The position numbers and the translations under genes are program-made. A DNA stretch of 53,253 bases from Frankia sp. AiPa1. GTDB lineage: Bacteria > Actinomycetota > Actinomycetes > Frankiales > Frankiaceae. Positions 25,544 to 35,020 of the stretch are shown here, piece after piece (positions within the stretch are counted from its first letter, which is position 1; each line of letters opens with the position of its first letter). Location of the stretch: assembly GCF_023243075.1 (NCBI RefSeq), contig NZ_JALKFZ020000122.1:1-53253 (forward strand), written 5' to 3'. A model generated the notes under the pieces. That model was not told where the DNA came from and made no database searches. It saw only the letters and a program-made list of their open reading frames with translations.

Positions 25544-26788
25544 TCACAGAGTCCAGAACGCGGCCCGGGGCACACCGCTGGCGGTCGCCGAACTCCCGCC
25601 CACGGTATGCGCCGGGGTGACGCACGAGGCAGAGCTGTACAGGCCGCCAAGAGTACCGAGATCAGTGGTGACCCCCTGATGCCAGCGGATCGCATGGTCA
25701 TTGCCGGCCGCGTTGACCGCCGTCGCGGCGACGTATCCCATGGCATCGATGCCCGCTGGATCGACCCGCCCCCCCAGGCTCGCAATCCTGGTGCTGTGTC
25801 CGCGACACCAGACGAAGGCGTTGATCTGCGTGCCGATGCTGCGCACGAGAATCTCCCCGTTCTCGCTGATGCCGACCGCCTCGCTGTACTGATCGCCGGG
25901 GAGCGGATCCAGGGAACACAGCCGTCCACAGTCCCACCGGAATGCTCGGCTCAGGCCGCCGGCTATCTCGCTCGTCCCCACCACCTGACCCTGGTTGTTC
26001 AGTCCGGCTGCCCGGCTCCAGGTGCCACCATCGAGGGTGCCGATGTTGTAGAGGTGCCCGTTCGACCAGGTGAAAGCGCGGGTCTGACCCGCCGCGTTGA
26101 CGCTGTTTCCGCAGATCTGCCCGAGGTCGTTGATGGCCACTGCCTCGCTCGTCGGACCCCCGAGCGTGCCCAGGTCGACCATGCCGCTGCCAGCCAGAAT
26201 GTAGGCGTGCCGGTCACCGTTGCCGATGCTGGTGGTGCCGACGATCCGACCGTGCATGTTGATGTCCGTGGCCTGGCTCCATCGTCCGCCCAGTTGGTCG
26301 GTCCCACCCAGATAGCCAAGTGCCTGATAGGTGCCCCAGGCCCAGCGGAATGCCTGTCGGGAGTAGCGGCTGATGATGTCGCCGACGAGTATCCCCGATC
26401 CGTTGATCGCGTTTGGCCGGCTGCTCCACGGCAGCACCCGCAGCGCACCGGCCCGCCAGACGAAGCCGGTGACCTCGTAGGGCGAGCGCTGCCAGAATCC
26501 GGCCACCAGACCGTCGGCGGTCCCGCAGGTCACCAGGCCAGGGCCCAGGCCAGTGGGGTCGGCAATACCCGTGCCGGCGAGCGGCCGGCGGGCGGCCGCG
26601 TCGTCGGACTGCCGCGCGGGGACTGCGGCGAATGCCGCGTCCGGACGGTGTGCGCCGGCGTCACCTGGTCCCGAACTCGCCGGGTGGACGCCGCGGCCTC
26701 GGCCGACCGGCAGGGCCGGCGTCAATGCCGACAACAGACCCATCTGCACAAGCACACGTCGATCTTCCATTCCCCGTTCACCTCGCAA
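25544..26788 (-). CDS. Secreted HAF-repeat protein
   Basis: Up to 414 residues. The body repeats the HAF pattern (HAYILAGSGMVDLGTLGGPTSEAVAINDLGQICGNS...), with at least five units of about 50 residues containing LGTLGG, A.AIN..GQ..G and A(F/I).W. This predicts a beta-propeller-like repeat fold, commonly extracellular. The N-terminus has a weak signal-peptide-like segment (MEDRRVLVQMGLLSALTPAL); the second ATG at 26770 is the more likely start. Function unknown. Confidence 0.85.
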   Translation of the reverse strand: MRGERGMEDRRVLVQMGLLSALTPALPVGRGRGVHPASSGPGDAGAHRPDAAFAAVPARQSDDAAARRPLAGTGIADPTGLGPGLVTCGTADGLVAGFWQRSPYEVTGFVWRAGALRVLPWSSRPNAINGSGILVGDIISRYSRQAFRWAWGTYQALGYLGGTDQLGGRWSQATDINMHGRIVGTTSIGNGDRHAYILAGSGMVDLGTLGGPTSEAVAINDLGQICGNSVNAAGQTRAFTWSNGHLYNIGTLDGGTWSRAAGLNNQGQVVGTSEIAGGLSRAFRWDCGRLCSLDPLPGDQYSEAVGISENGEILVRSIGTQINAFVWCRGHSTRIASLGGRVDPAGIDAMGYVAATAVNAAGNDHAIRWHQGVTTDLGTLGGLYSSASCVTPAHTVGGSSATASGVPRAAFWTL

Positions 26789-27364
26789 CTACTGCCCGGC
26801 CGTCTGCCGTTGGTGGATGAAAGACCGCCGTGCTCAACGAGCCCCGCCGCGGTACCGATCTGGCCGCCCGGTCGGCACTATGCCATCGAGGCGACCTTGC
26901 AACCCGCAACGACACGACACCGAAGGCTCGGGGAGAGCCTCTCTCACCAGGGTGCCGTCAAAGTCCTTTTCGCTGGTCAGGTTGATGATCTGGAGGACGC
27001 GTTCGGGGTTGCGGGCGGTGGATCGAAGGGTTTTGGCGCCACGCATCGGTAGATGCCGAGAATGATCAACTTGGCCCGTCGACTACGAGATGGTCCTGCC
27101 CTGAGAGACGTCCCGCCGGGTGGCTACTTAGTATTTCTGATCGCTACTTAAAGCAATCTTCCCGGGGCTCTGGTTCCTACCCCCCGTTATCCCCGTGGCC
27201 CGGAAAGTGGACAGCGAATCCGGCCGAATGACCTCGACTCGCCCGGTCGAGGCCACCCTACCTGCACGAATTTCACTCTCCGTTACTATAATTACACTAA
27301 GTGTAATGGTCTTCGCCCGCGCTACCCGGGCGGCGCCCTGGCGACGGAGGGAAGGAACAGGACG
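26789..27364. other. Intergenic region with promoter
   Basis: Divergent spacer between two secreted-protein genes, AT-richer near 27120-27310. It includes the palindrome and -10-like box annotated separately. A minus-strand frame at 26834-27046 is not recognisable. Confidence 0.5.
27287..27307 (+). promoter_or_regulatory. -10 box overlapped by a 17-bp palindrome
   Basis: A consensus TATAAT (27287-27292) runs into ATTACACT-A-AGTGTAAT (27291-27307), an eight-base perfect inverted repeat. A repressor bound there would block the promoter of the GH26-like gene downstream. No clear -35 box is seen. Confidence 0.55.
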
Positions 27365-29404
27365 GTGCATGTTGAAGGCAGGGCACATCCAGGAGGCTCG
27401 CGGTACCGCGGACCTGCTGGCGACATCCGGCGGGCTGTGGGCCCTCCTCGCCTCCGCGGAGTGCCCCTCGCCCGCGGCGGGTGCCCATCTCCGGCCGGCG
27501 GGAGATCATCGCTTCGCGTCTGCGCCGTGCGGCCGGTTCTGGTCATCATGGCAATGGCCGTGTCGCTGCTGGGTGTAGCGCTGCCGGTCCAGGCCGCCCC
27601 GGTGCTCACCGGCACGATTGAGGACACCAGCGTCGGCACAGGCATGAACCAGGTCAGCTACTCCGGCCTCTGGCCGCAGTGCAGGGGATGTGCCCCACCC
27701 ACGCCCAACAACAGCTTCCGATACTCGTCGACCAACCTCGCCAGCGCGACGCTCCGGTTCACCGGGACGCAGCTCCGCATCTACGCAATCATGAACCCAC
27801 ACGGTGGTCTGGCGACCATCAGCGTCGACGGCGCGCCCTCCACCACCGTCGACACCTATGCGGCGATCTCAGCGGATAGGCTGATCTACACCTCGCCGGT
27901 GCTCCTCAATGGCTCCCACACGGCGACGCTGGTCAATATCGGTCAGCGCAACAATCTCTCGGACTCCACCATCGTCAGCTTCGATCGGGCGGAGACCTTC
28001 GTCGACCCTGATCTGCCGCCAGTAGACACGATTACCAACACGATCGAGGACAACGTCACCGGCGTCGGGAACGACCAGGTCTCCTACACGGGTAGCTGGG
28101 TGACCTGCGGCGGCTGCGTGCCCCCGACCCCCAACAACACCTTCCGGTACTCGACGGTGGCGGGCAGCACCGCGACGATCCGCTTCACCGGAACCCAGAT
28201 CACCATCTACGGGATCAGGGAGCCGCATGGCGGCCAGATGTCGATCTCCGTCGACTTCGGCCTGGCCACTCTCGTGGACACCTACGCACCCACCTCGAGC
28301 GTGGCCACGCTCTTCACCTCCCGCGCACTCATCTACGGCACACACACGCTGCAGATCCTCAACACCGGCCAGAGAAACCCGGCCTCCGACAGCACCGTCA
28401 CGGCCTTTGACCGGGCCGGCGTCGCCGCGACGGCGCCGCCAGTGAATCCACTGCCCCCGCCGCCGGTGGGGGCCAACCGGTCCGGCCTGCCCTGGCTGTC
28501 GGGGGTGAACGGCGACCCCCTGAACACCCCCGCCGCGGTGAATTCCTTCTGTGCCAGCCGGGGAAGCCTCTGCGACCTCGCCCACGTCTATGTGGCCCGG
28601 AACAGCTGGGGTGCCATCGTGGACCCCTCCTTCGCGGAGCAGAACTTCGCCGGCTGGCCCGGCCGCCTGCTCATCTCCGTACCTGCGTTCCCAGAGAACA
28701 CGGGGTCCTCGTTGGCGGCCTGCGCAACGGGCGCATACGACTCGTACTGGCGAACCTTCGGTAACACCCTGAACAGCACCGGGCGGCAGAACTCGATAAT
28801 CCGGATTGCCTGGCAGGCCAACGGTAACTGGTTCCAATGGGCCGCCTACGACGCCAATTCCTACGTGGGCTGCTGGCGGCACATCGCGACCGCGATCAGA
28901 GCTACCGCCAACCCGGACCCGATCCTTGACTGGACCATCAACGCGCACTACTCCCAGCTTCCCCCGAGCCATAACCCGCTGGATCTCTATCCCGGCGATG
29001 CCTACGTGGACAGCATCGGCATCGACTCCTACGACCACTATCCTTCGTCCCCGACCCTGGCGGCCTTCAACGCCCAGGCGAACGCTGTCGGCGGCCTCAC
29101 CTGGCTGTACAACTTCGCCCGTACCCATGGCAAGAACTTCGGTGTCGGTGAATGGGGAGTCGCGCCTGGATCCGGGGTGAACGGCGGTGGCGACAACGCC
29201 ACCTACATCCAGTTCATGTACGAATGGTTGTCCGCCCGAGCCGGCCAGGGACTTCTCTACGAGGCCTACTTCAACAACTGCGATCCCGGGAACGTCGGCT
29301 CGAACCTCTTCCGTCCGCTCTCGACCGCGTGCATATTTCGCAACTCGAATTCCGACAGTCGCTACACCAGCCTCTGGCGAAACCCGGCCTCAATAGTGGG
29401 GTAG
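27365..29404 (+). CDS. Secreted two-domain beta-sandwich plus GH26-like protein, catalytic Glu replaced
   Basis: 679 residues from GTG 27365 (GGAGGGAAGG upstream). A later start at GTG 27527 or ATG 27548 would give a shorter signal peptide. Hydrophobic VLVIMAMAVSLLGVALPVQA ends in an AQA-AP cleavage site. Two homologous units of about 115 residues follow (GTIEDTSVGTGMNQVSYSGLW / NTIEDNVTGVGNDQVSYTGSW), probably carbohydrate-binding, then a Pro linker and a C-terminal GH26-like domain. In this family the acid/base sits in W/H-E-x-N-G-x-W; here it reads WQANGNWFQW (Gln484, codon CAG). The nucleophile-type VGEWG (Glu596) remains. It may be a binding protein or a modified enzyme. Confidence 0.82.
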   Translation: MHVEGRAHPGGSRYRGPAGDIRRAVGPPRLRGVPLARGGCPSPAGGRSSLRVCAVRPVLVIMAMAVSLLGVALPVQAAPVLTGTIEDTSVGTGMNQVSYSGLWPQCRGCAPPTPNNSFRYSSTNLASATLRFTGTQLRIYAIMNPHGGLATISVDGAPSTTVDTYAAISADRLIYTSPVLLNGSHTATLVNIGQRNNLSDSTIVSFDRAETFVDPDLPPVDTITNTIEDNVTGVGNDQVSYTGSWVTCGGCVPPTPNNTFRYSTVAGSTATIRFTGTQITIYGIREPHGGQMSISVDFGLATLVDTYAPTSSVATLFTSRALIYGTHTLQILNTGQRNPASDSTVTAFDRAGVAATAPPVNPLPPPPVGANRSGLPWLSGVNGDPLNTPAAVNSFCASRGSLCDLAHVYVARNSWGAIVDPSFAEQNFAGWPGRLLISVPAFPENTGSSLAACATGAYDSYWRTFGNTLNSTGRQNSIIRIAWQANGNWFQWAAYDANSYVGCWRHIATAIRATANPDPILDWTINAHYSQLPPSHNPLDLYPGDAYVDSIGIDSYDHYPSSPTLAAFNAQANAVGGLTWLYNFARTHGKNFGVGEWGVAPGSGVNGGGDNATYIQFMYEWLSARAGQGLLYEAYFNNCDPGNVGSNLFRPLSTACIFRNSNSDSRYTSLWRNPASIVG

Positions 29405-29491
29405 TACCAGGTCCGGGCCAGGAACTCCGCCCCCGGGGTGCGCCGCACATGTGCCCATGGCGCACCCCGGGTCGATCCTGTCGATCCGATG

Positions 29492-30262
29492 CTATGGGTC
29501 TTGTGGTGGCTGGTGGGTGTCGGCCCCCGGCTGGGGCCGTGTGTGTGCCGGGCGCCGATCGTCGGCGCGCAGGCCTGCAGTGCTCGGCTGGTCCGGTTCG
29601 GCGAGGATCGCCTCGGCCGCGGTGGGTTGGTCGACGCGGGTGTAGGCGGCGAGCAGGTCGAGGTGGTGATGTGCCTGTTCGGGGGTGTTGCCTTGGCTGA
29701 TCAGTACGCCGATGGCCTGGTCGATGGTCGAGCGGGCTTTCAGCCCGCTGGGTGGGGCAGGATCGTGTGGCACCGTGAGGTCTTCGTCGAGCACGAAGGC
29801 GGCGGTGTCGAGGCCGTCGAGGCTCCCGGTGAGCCAGCTCAGATCGGTCGCGAGGTCGAGAAACGCTCCGGGCATCGCGGCGAAGAGGATCAGGGATGCG
29901 GTGGCCGCTGGATCTTCGGATCCGGACAGGGCCGGCGGAAATGATATCCGTAGCGAGGCGCGGATGTCTTCGGGCTCGGCGTCCTCCTCAAGCGCGGTGA
30001 ATTCCAGGCGCCGTCCGCCGACGGAGAGTATGGCCGAGAGTCCGAGATAGGAGTGGACGGCGATCTTGGTGTCGGCGGCGAGTTGCCGCAGGGTTTGTGA
30101 GATATCCGTGCCGGGCTCGTCCAGCGATTCCGTGAGAGCGGCGAGATCCGCGGCCCAAGCAGTGGAAATGTCCACAGCGGGGTTTCTCCGAAACGGCGTC
30201 CCCGAACGCCCGTTTTCGGCCACAAAGCCGAGTACCGCAGGTCGCGGTGCTGGGTGGGGCAC
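29492..30262 (-). CDS. GAF-like/ANTAR-domain regulator
   Basis: 256 residues. The C-terminal ANTAR helices read ARSTIDQAIGVLISQGNTPEQAHHHLDLLA (about 170-205), an RNA-binding antitermination domain. The N-terminal part (IAVHSYLGLSAILSVGGRRLEFTAL) looks like a degenerate GAF sensor. A Pro/Arg-rich tail follows. The alternative start GTG 30175 would drop 29 low-similarity residues. It is next to another GAF-ANTAR gene on the same strand. Confidence 0.75.
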   Translation of the reverse strand: MPHPAPRPAVLGFVAENGRSGTPFRRNPAVDISTAWAADLAALTESLDEPGTDISQTLRQLAADTKIAVHSYLGLSAILSVGGRRLEFTALEEDAEPEDIRASLRISFPPALSGSEDPAATASLILFAAMPGAFLDLATDLSWLTGSLDGLDTAAFVLDEDLTVPHDPAPPSGLKARSTIDQAIGVLISQGNTPEQAHHHLDLLAAYTRVDQPTAAEAILAEPDQPSTAGLRADDRRPAHTRPQPGADTHQPPQDP

Positions 30263-30354
30263 TGGACACGAGTCAGGGCCCCGGATCCAAGGGTGCCGTC
30301 TTTCACGGTACTCGGTTGAGCCGGCCGCCCAACCGCGGCGGACCGACGGTCGGG

Positions 30355-31155
30355 TTACGTCTCGTGGCTGCGGGCTCGGGCGCGACGGACCGCCTCATCG
30401 ACAATGCGCTGCGCGACGACGGCGAGTTTGACGTTCTCACGCTGGCTGATCACACGCAGCCGCGCGAACGCCTCTACCGCGCTTCCACCGGTACGCCCGC
30501 GCAGCAGCCCGATAGCCTGGTCGATGACCGGCCTGCTCGACAGAGCGGTCTGCAGCTGGATCGTGAGGTCCAGCGCCTGGGCCAGCACCTGGGCGTTGTG
30601 GACCGCGACCGCGGCCGGCGCCGCGAACAGCTCGCCGAGCTCGGCGGCGTGCTCGTCGAAGACGTCCTTGCCGTGGGCGTAGACGTTGATCGCCCCTACC
30701 ACCTGGTCCGGTAGCAGCAACGGCAGCGACAGCGCGCTGTGCACACCAAGGCGGCCGACCCGCGGGCCGAAGCGCGGCCATTGCCGGTCACCGCCCAGGG
30801 ATCCCGAACGGACCGTCCGCCGGTCGAGGGTAGCGGTGATACAGGGGCCTTCGTTCAGGACGACATACTGGATCTCGTCGATGTCCCGGACAAACGGCGC
30901 GCTCGCCGCCAGCGCCTCGATCCGGGTGCCATCCTGGTTGGCGCGCAACAACGTCACCCCGGCACCATCGGCACCGGGGATCGCCCGGGTAGCGAAGCTC
31001 GCCACCCGGGTCAGCAGCTCCTGAAGGTCAAGGGAACCGGACACCAGACCCGCGAGACCGGCCAGACCCGCCCGCAGGTCGAGGTCATCGGCCCGCGCCT
31101 GCTCGAAACTCAGCGCCGGCGCCAGAATGGCGACCTCATCGTCGAACTCCGTCAC
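30355..31155 (-). CDS. GAF-ANTAR domain regulator
   Basis: 266 residues from GTG 31155 (VTEFDDEVAILAPALSF). A frame from ATG 31371 adds a basic tail without similarity. The GAF domain spans about 30-170 (GAGVTLLRANQDGTRIEALAASAPFVRDID, LSLPLLLPDQVVGAINVYAHG). The C-terminal ANTAR domain reads LQTALSSRPVIDQAIGLLRG. Such proteins sense signals through GAF and act on nascent RNA. It belongs with the neighbouring STAS and SpoIIE genes as a general stress/signalling set. Confidence 0.87.
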   Translation of the reverse strand: MTEFDDEVAILAPALSFEQARADDLDLRAGLAGLAGLVSGSLDLQELLTRVASFATRAIPGADGAGVTLLRANQDGTRIEALAASAPFVRDIDEIQYVVLNEGPCITATLDRRTVRSGSLGGDRQWPRFGPRVGRLGVHSALSLPLLLPDQVVGAINVYAHGKDVFDEHAAELGELFAAPAAVAVHNAQVLAQALDLTIQLQTALSSRPVIDQAIGLLRGRTGGSAVEAFARLRVISQRENVKLAVVAQRIVDEAVRRARARSHET

Positions 31156-32021
31156 GGCCGCGTCACCCGCATGCCCGCCCCAGACCCGGGACGCATGCTC
31201 GCCGGGGCCGGACGGGGGGGCGGGTGGGCCATCGTGTCGGTGACGCACGCGACGCCGACCTGGTCGAAAAGCGTGGACGTTGGGCCCGTCATCATGACGG
31301 CCGCCTAACCCCAGCGATAAGAGCCGCCAGATGGCCACGGCCGGCAGCGACACCGACACGGGCGCCGACATTCGCAGAATCCAGCCGATATCAACTATAC
31401 CACGGCACCCCTACGCACGCATGATCACAAATTCCTCTTCCGCGCGGCTAGGGCCAGCACGGGGACGGTCTGACCCCATGAACCTGGGCGCCCGATCCGG
31501 CGGCGTGATCCTACGGCGGCAGTACGACCAGTTCGCCCTCTTGTACCCGGGGCATCGCCTCGCAGTCGGGGACGAGCCGGCCGAACACCCCCGGATCAGG
31601 ACGAGAGGCGCACTCGCTACGCCTGATCCTCGATCATGCACGTTGCGCGGCAATGTAGTCGCCGTTGTCTCCTTGTCGATATTCGGGTGCGCTTCGGGCT
31701 ATGCTAATGGCGCTAGGACATAGCCGGCTCGGGATCGGGAACGCCGCGTAACTGCCGCGGGACCGCGAGTGTGCGACTCACGCTCGAGCACCGCCAGTGA
31801 TCGTCCTCAGGGCGTCATCTGTGACATTGTCCACATTCTCCGGTCACCTGTGCGTTGCTGTTTCCGCCTGGGTTTCCTCGTCGTCCCCATGCTCGCCACC
31901 GCTCTGTCCGCGGTGCCCAGCCTGCGGTCTTCCAGGAGTTCCTCGCCGCCGACCTGGTCGTGACGCTCGACGTCCATCCCGCCTACCACCAGCCCGCCAT
32001 TACCCAACAGCAGGGAACACC
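31156..32021. other. Intergenic region with one copy of a dispersed element
   Basis: Contains the element at 31691-31890. Just before the GlsB gene a frame reading QPAVFQEFLAADLVVTLDVH and ending in a TGA that overlaps the GlsB start (ATGA) looks like a remnant of an upstream gene's C-terminus. Confidence 0.4.
31691..31890 (+). repeat. Dispersed conserved non-coding element, copy 1
   Basis: By eye about 80% identical over some 150 bases to the reverse complement of 37385-37571. Shared blocks include GCTAGGACATAGCC, CCGCCAGTGATCGTCC and TCTGTGACATTGTCC. An inverted repeat GGCTATG...CATAGCC (31697-31725) is present in both copies. Insertions and deletions break any shared reading frame. Confidence 0.7.
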
Positions 32022-32318
32022 ATGAGCATCATCGCCTGGATCGTGCTGGGACTCATCGCCGGCCTGATCGCCGAAAAGGTTACCGGGGAACGGACCGGCT
32101 GGGTGGTCGCGGGTATCGCGGGGATCGCCGGCGCCCTACTCGGCGGCTGGCTCGCCAAGATGATTTTCCATGTCCATTCCCTCGACACGTTCTTCAACGT
32201 GTCGACGTGGATCACCGCGATCGTCGGGGCCGTCATCGTCCTGCTGGCCGTGCGCCTGATCACCAGCGCGACCGGCCACTCGCTGCGGGGACGTCGACAC
32301 ACCACGTCGCACCACTGA
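32022..32318 (+). CDS. GlsB/YeaQ/YmgE family membrane protein
   Basis: 98 residues: MSIIAWIVLGLIAGLIAEKV, then GGWLAKMIF and a last hydrophobic segment ITAIVGAVIVLLAVRLI. Three Gly-rich transmembrane helices and the I.GLIAG signature are characteristic of this stress-associated family (transglycosylase-associated proteins). Its stop shares one base with the start of the STAS gene (TGATG). Confidence 0.92.
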   Translation: MSIIAWIVLGLIAGLIAEKVTGERTGWVVAGIAGIAGALLGGWLAKMIFHVHSLDTFFNVSTWITAIVGAVIVLLAVRLITSATGHSLRGRRHTTSHH

Positions 32319-32701
32319 TGACGAAGACTCTCCACCCCGTCTCCGCAACAGGGGCGCGGCATCCGGCCAGGTTCACCTCCCGCTTCCACACCGACATCTA
32401 CGCCCCAGGCGACAGGACGATCGTGCGGGCACACGGTGAGATCGACCGCGCCACCCGAAAAGCGTTCCGTGCGGCGCTGACGACCGGCCTCGACCGGCCA
32501 CGCTCGCTGCTGATCGTCGACCTCGCCGGCGTGTCGGCTCTGGGCGGCTGGGGCCTGGCAGTCCTGCTCGGCGTCGCGAACCGCGCGGCCCGCGCCGGCA
32601 TCCCCATCACGATCGTCGGCGCCCGCCCCCGGGTCTACCGGCGCTTCGCCCTGACCCACCTGATCGACCGGCTCGATGTGCACCCCACCCCGACGCCATG
32701 A
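32318..32701 (+). CDS. STAS-domain anti-sigma-factor antagonist
   Basis: 127 residues. The STAS pattern is clear: IVRAHGEIDRATRKAFRAAL, LLIVDLAGVSALGGWGLAVLLGVANRAARAGIPITIVGA. The usual phosphorylatable Ser/Thr in D(L/F)x.V...S is replaced by DLAGVSALGG, where Ser could serve. It is translationally coupled to the GlsB gene. A partner-switching role with the nearby SpoIIE-type phosphatase is likely. Confidence 0.88.
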   Translation: MTKTLHPVSATGARHPARFTSRFHTDIYAPGDRTIVRAHGEIDRATRKAFRAALTTGLDRPRSLLIVDLAGVSALGGWGLAVLLGVANRAARAGIPITIVGARPRVYRRFALTHLIDRLDVHPTPTP

Positions 32702-32893
32702 GCCTGGTCCAGGCGTTGGCCCGCCGGGCAGGTGACGGCAGTCATCATCTCTGGCAAGGGTTCCCGAATGGTAAAGCATCGATCGCAGTGAACGGCGCGG
32801 TGGGCGGCCACATCATCGAGTGTTCCGTAAGGCGACAGCGAGGCGCGGAAACGCTGAGACGTCGGACCGCGTCGACGGTGGTGCAGGGCATTC

Positions 32894-34357
32894 CTACGGG
32901 ATCTGCTCGGCTGCGTCGGTGGCGCGTAGGGCGAGGATGGCGATGTCGTCAGTGTGGGATCCGCCGGTGAAGGTGAGCACGTCTTCCTCGATGGCGTCGA
33001 CGAGGTCGTGCGCGCTGAGCTGTCCGGTCGCGGTGAGGAGGGCGCGGAGGCGTTGTTCGCCGTATTGTTCGCGGCCTTGTCGGGCTTCGGTGACGCCGTC
33101 GGTGTAGAGAAGCATCGTTTCTCTCGGCCGCAGGGTTACCCGGATGTTCGTCAGGCCGGCGTTGTCGAAGAGGCCGAGGGGTAGGCCGTGGTGTCCGAGG
33201 GCGCGTACCCGGCCGGCGGAGCTGCGTAGCAGCGTAGGCATGTGTCCCGCCGACGTGAGGAGTACGCGGACTGCGCCTGGGCGGGGGAACAGCATGAGGT
33301 AGGTGGCGGTGAGGAAGCGCTCGTTGCCAGGGTCTCGGGTCAGCAGCGCGGTGTTGAGGCGGTCGAGCACCTGCGACGGGGTCTTCTGGGCCGTCGCGAC
33401 GGCGCGGATCGTGTGGCGGGCCAGTGCCGCGACTGTCGCGGCCTGTGGTCCGTGGCCGCTGACGTCCCCGATCACGGCATCCCAACGCTCGACTGTGGGT
33501 GCACGCCGCACCCGGACCCGGTCCGCGTGGGGCCTGGCGTCCGTGCCGGCGGATAACCGCACCGGGAACATGTCGTAGAAGTCGCCGAGTGCCCCCCGAC
33601 CGTCGGCCGCGGGGAGGCTGCGCGCGGCGACCTGCATTCCCGGGATGTCGGACGTCCGCGGGGGCAGTAGACCTAGCTGCGGCGCCGGCACCTGGGCGAG
33701 GAGTGCTCCCAGTCGTTCGGTCGCCCGGCCCGCGCGGGCGAGGTCATCGCGCCATCCCAGTTCACCCGCGGCGACGGCCGCGAGACCCGCGACGACCTCC
33801 CGGTCCTGCACGGTCCACCGGCGCGCGGCGGTGTCCACGACGCAGAACAGAGCGCGCGTCTCACCAGCCGGGTCGTCGACATGGGCGCACGTCCACGCGG
33901 CGACGCCCGTGACGGCGATCCGCATGTCGCCGCGGGTGCTCGGATCGGCCTGTACGTCATCGACGGTCAGCGGCGCTCCGCCGGTCAGGACCTTGTGGGC
34001 AACCTGAACCAGGGCATCGGACCCGACGGTCGACCCTCCCGCGAGCCGGCGTGTGAGGTTCGGCGACCACGGACCGGACTCGTCTGCTGGCGCGACGAAC
34101 GCCACCGGCGCGGACAGCGCGATCCTCGCCAGCGCCGTGAGTCGGCCGAACGGGCGATCCCCGTCGGGGGCCACCGCCGGCGGTTCCCTGGGCAACTGCG
34201 TCGGCACGGCCATCAACTGGTGCGCGAGCTGCTGGTCGACGTCGGCCGCTACGCGTGGTCGCGCTCGCATGGGCCGCCGCTTCCCGGTGCCGCGCGCGAT
34301 CCGACCCGGTTGCCCGCCCTGCGGGTCATTGCCCGTGTCGTCGCGATCGTGGGACAT
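32894..34357 (-). CDS. GAF-SpoIIE (PP2C-type) protein phosphatase
   Basis: 487 residues. A GAF domain covers about 70-205 (VAFVAPADESGPW, ALFCVVDTAARRWTVQDREVVAGLA). The SpoIIE/RsbU phosphatase domain starts near residue 245, with GALGDFYDMF, DAVIGDVSGHGPQAA, LLTSAGHMPTLL and LLYTDGVTEARQ containing the metal-binding Asp residues. It ends SHTDDIAILALRAT. It would dephosphorylate an anti-sigma antagonist such as the STAS protein encoded just upstream on the other strand. Confidence 0.93.
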   Translation of the reverse strand: MSHDRDDTGNDPQGGQPGRIARGTGKRRPMRARPRVAADVDQQLAHQLMAVPTQLPREPPAVAPDGDRPFGRLTALARIALSAPVAFVAPADESGPWSPNLTRRLAGGSTVGSDALVQVAHKVLTGGAPLTVDDVQADPSTRGDMRIAVTGVAAWTCAHVDDPAGETRALFCVVDTAARRWTVQDREVVAGLAAVAAGELGWRDDLARAGRATERLGALLAQVPAPQLGLLPPRTSDIPGMQVAARSLPAADGRGALGDFYDMFPVRLSAGTDARPHADRVRVRRAPTVERWDAVIGDVSGHGPQAATVAALARHTIRAVATAQKTPSQVLDRLNTALLTRDPGNERFLTATYLMLFPRPGAVRVLLTSAGHMPTLLRSSAGRVRALGHHGLPLGLFDNAGLTNIRVTLRPRETMLLYTDGVTEARQGREQYGEQRLRALLTATGQLSAHDLVDAIEEDVLTFTGGSHTDDIAILALRATDAAEQIP

Positions 34358-34369
34358 CGGGGCGCGGGC

Positions 34370-34603
34370 TCAGGTCAGGCCGGTGGCGGCGGCTGCCGCG
34401 GCCAGGGTTGGCCAGGCGGAGCCGAGCAGCACCCAGCCGTCGTGGCCCGCCGCCGGATTGCTGGGATGGTGCACCTTGACCTGCCAGCAACCGGGGCTGG
34501 TCTCCCTGGCGAACGCGGAATGGCCGTCGGAAGTGCCGTATTGGCTGCCAAGTACCGGGGTGGGCGTCGACGGTGTCGAGGTGGAATCGTTGTGAGCGGA
34601 CAT
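34370..34603 (-). CDS. Small hypothetical protein
   Basis: 77 residues: MSAHNDSTSTPSTPTPVLGS then a tryptophan-bearing part (CWQVKVHHPSNPAAGHDGWVLLGSAW). ATG 34603 has GAGAGG six bases upstream, which is why the longer frame from 34828 is not used. It ends 12 bases before the SpoIIE phosphatase start and is probably co-transcribed with it. No family recognised. Confidence 0.65.
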   Translation of the reverse strand: MSAHNDSTSTPSTPTPVLGSQYGTSDGHSAFARETSPGCWQVKVHHPSNPAAGHDGWVLLGSAWPTLAAAAAATGLT

Positions 34604-34908
34604 GAGGTGCCTCTCGAGGAGAGAGATCACCGAGGTGCCCGGCGCTGTGCCTGAAGCTCGTGAGACCGCGACGCTGACGCGTGGCAGCCCCCGCCCGGGC
34701 TGGCTGTTTCCCAGCGGCGTTATCGTACGCCACCCCTGTCTGACTGTCCGGCGCCGGACGGAGTCACCAGTCGCCGGAATGCTGGACAGCGGCGTGAATT
34801 CTTGACCTGATCGTAATGTCAATGGCATATCGCGGTCTTCGTGTGCTCTGCGGCGACGGCATCAGACCGCGGCCAAAGGCCGGCGGACCCGAACGCCGGC
34901 GGACCCGA

Positions 34909-34946
34909 ACGCCGGCGGCGAGGTACGCGCACCTCGCCGCCGGCGT
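34909..34946. terminator. Strong GC hairpin downstream of the DoxX-like gene
   Basis: A perfect 16-base inverted repeat, ACGCCGGCGGCGAGGT paired with ACCTCGCCGCCGGCGT, around a six-base loop. It lies about 75 bases beyond the minus-strand DoxX-like stop. A 16-base direct repeat (GACCCGAACGCCGGCG) leads into it. There is no U-tract, as is common in actinobacteria. Confidence 0.6.
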
Positions 34947-35020
34947 CACCCAGAGAGCAGCCTTTCGGGGTCCGCCTGCCCTGGGTTTTGGGCAGGTTCC
35001 CGGGACGGTGTCCGGATCGG

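Noticed and set aside
26834..27046. Minus-strand frame with PERVLQIINLTSEKDFDG
   Set aside because: Looks protein-like, but no family is recognised and the ends are undefined.
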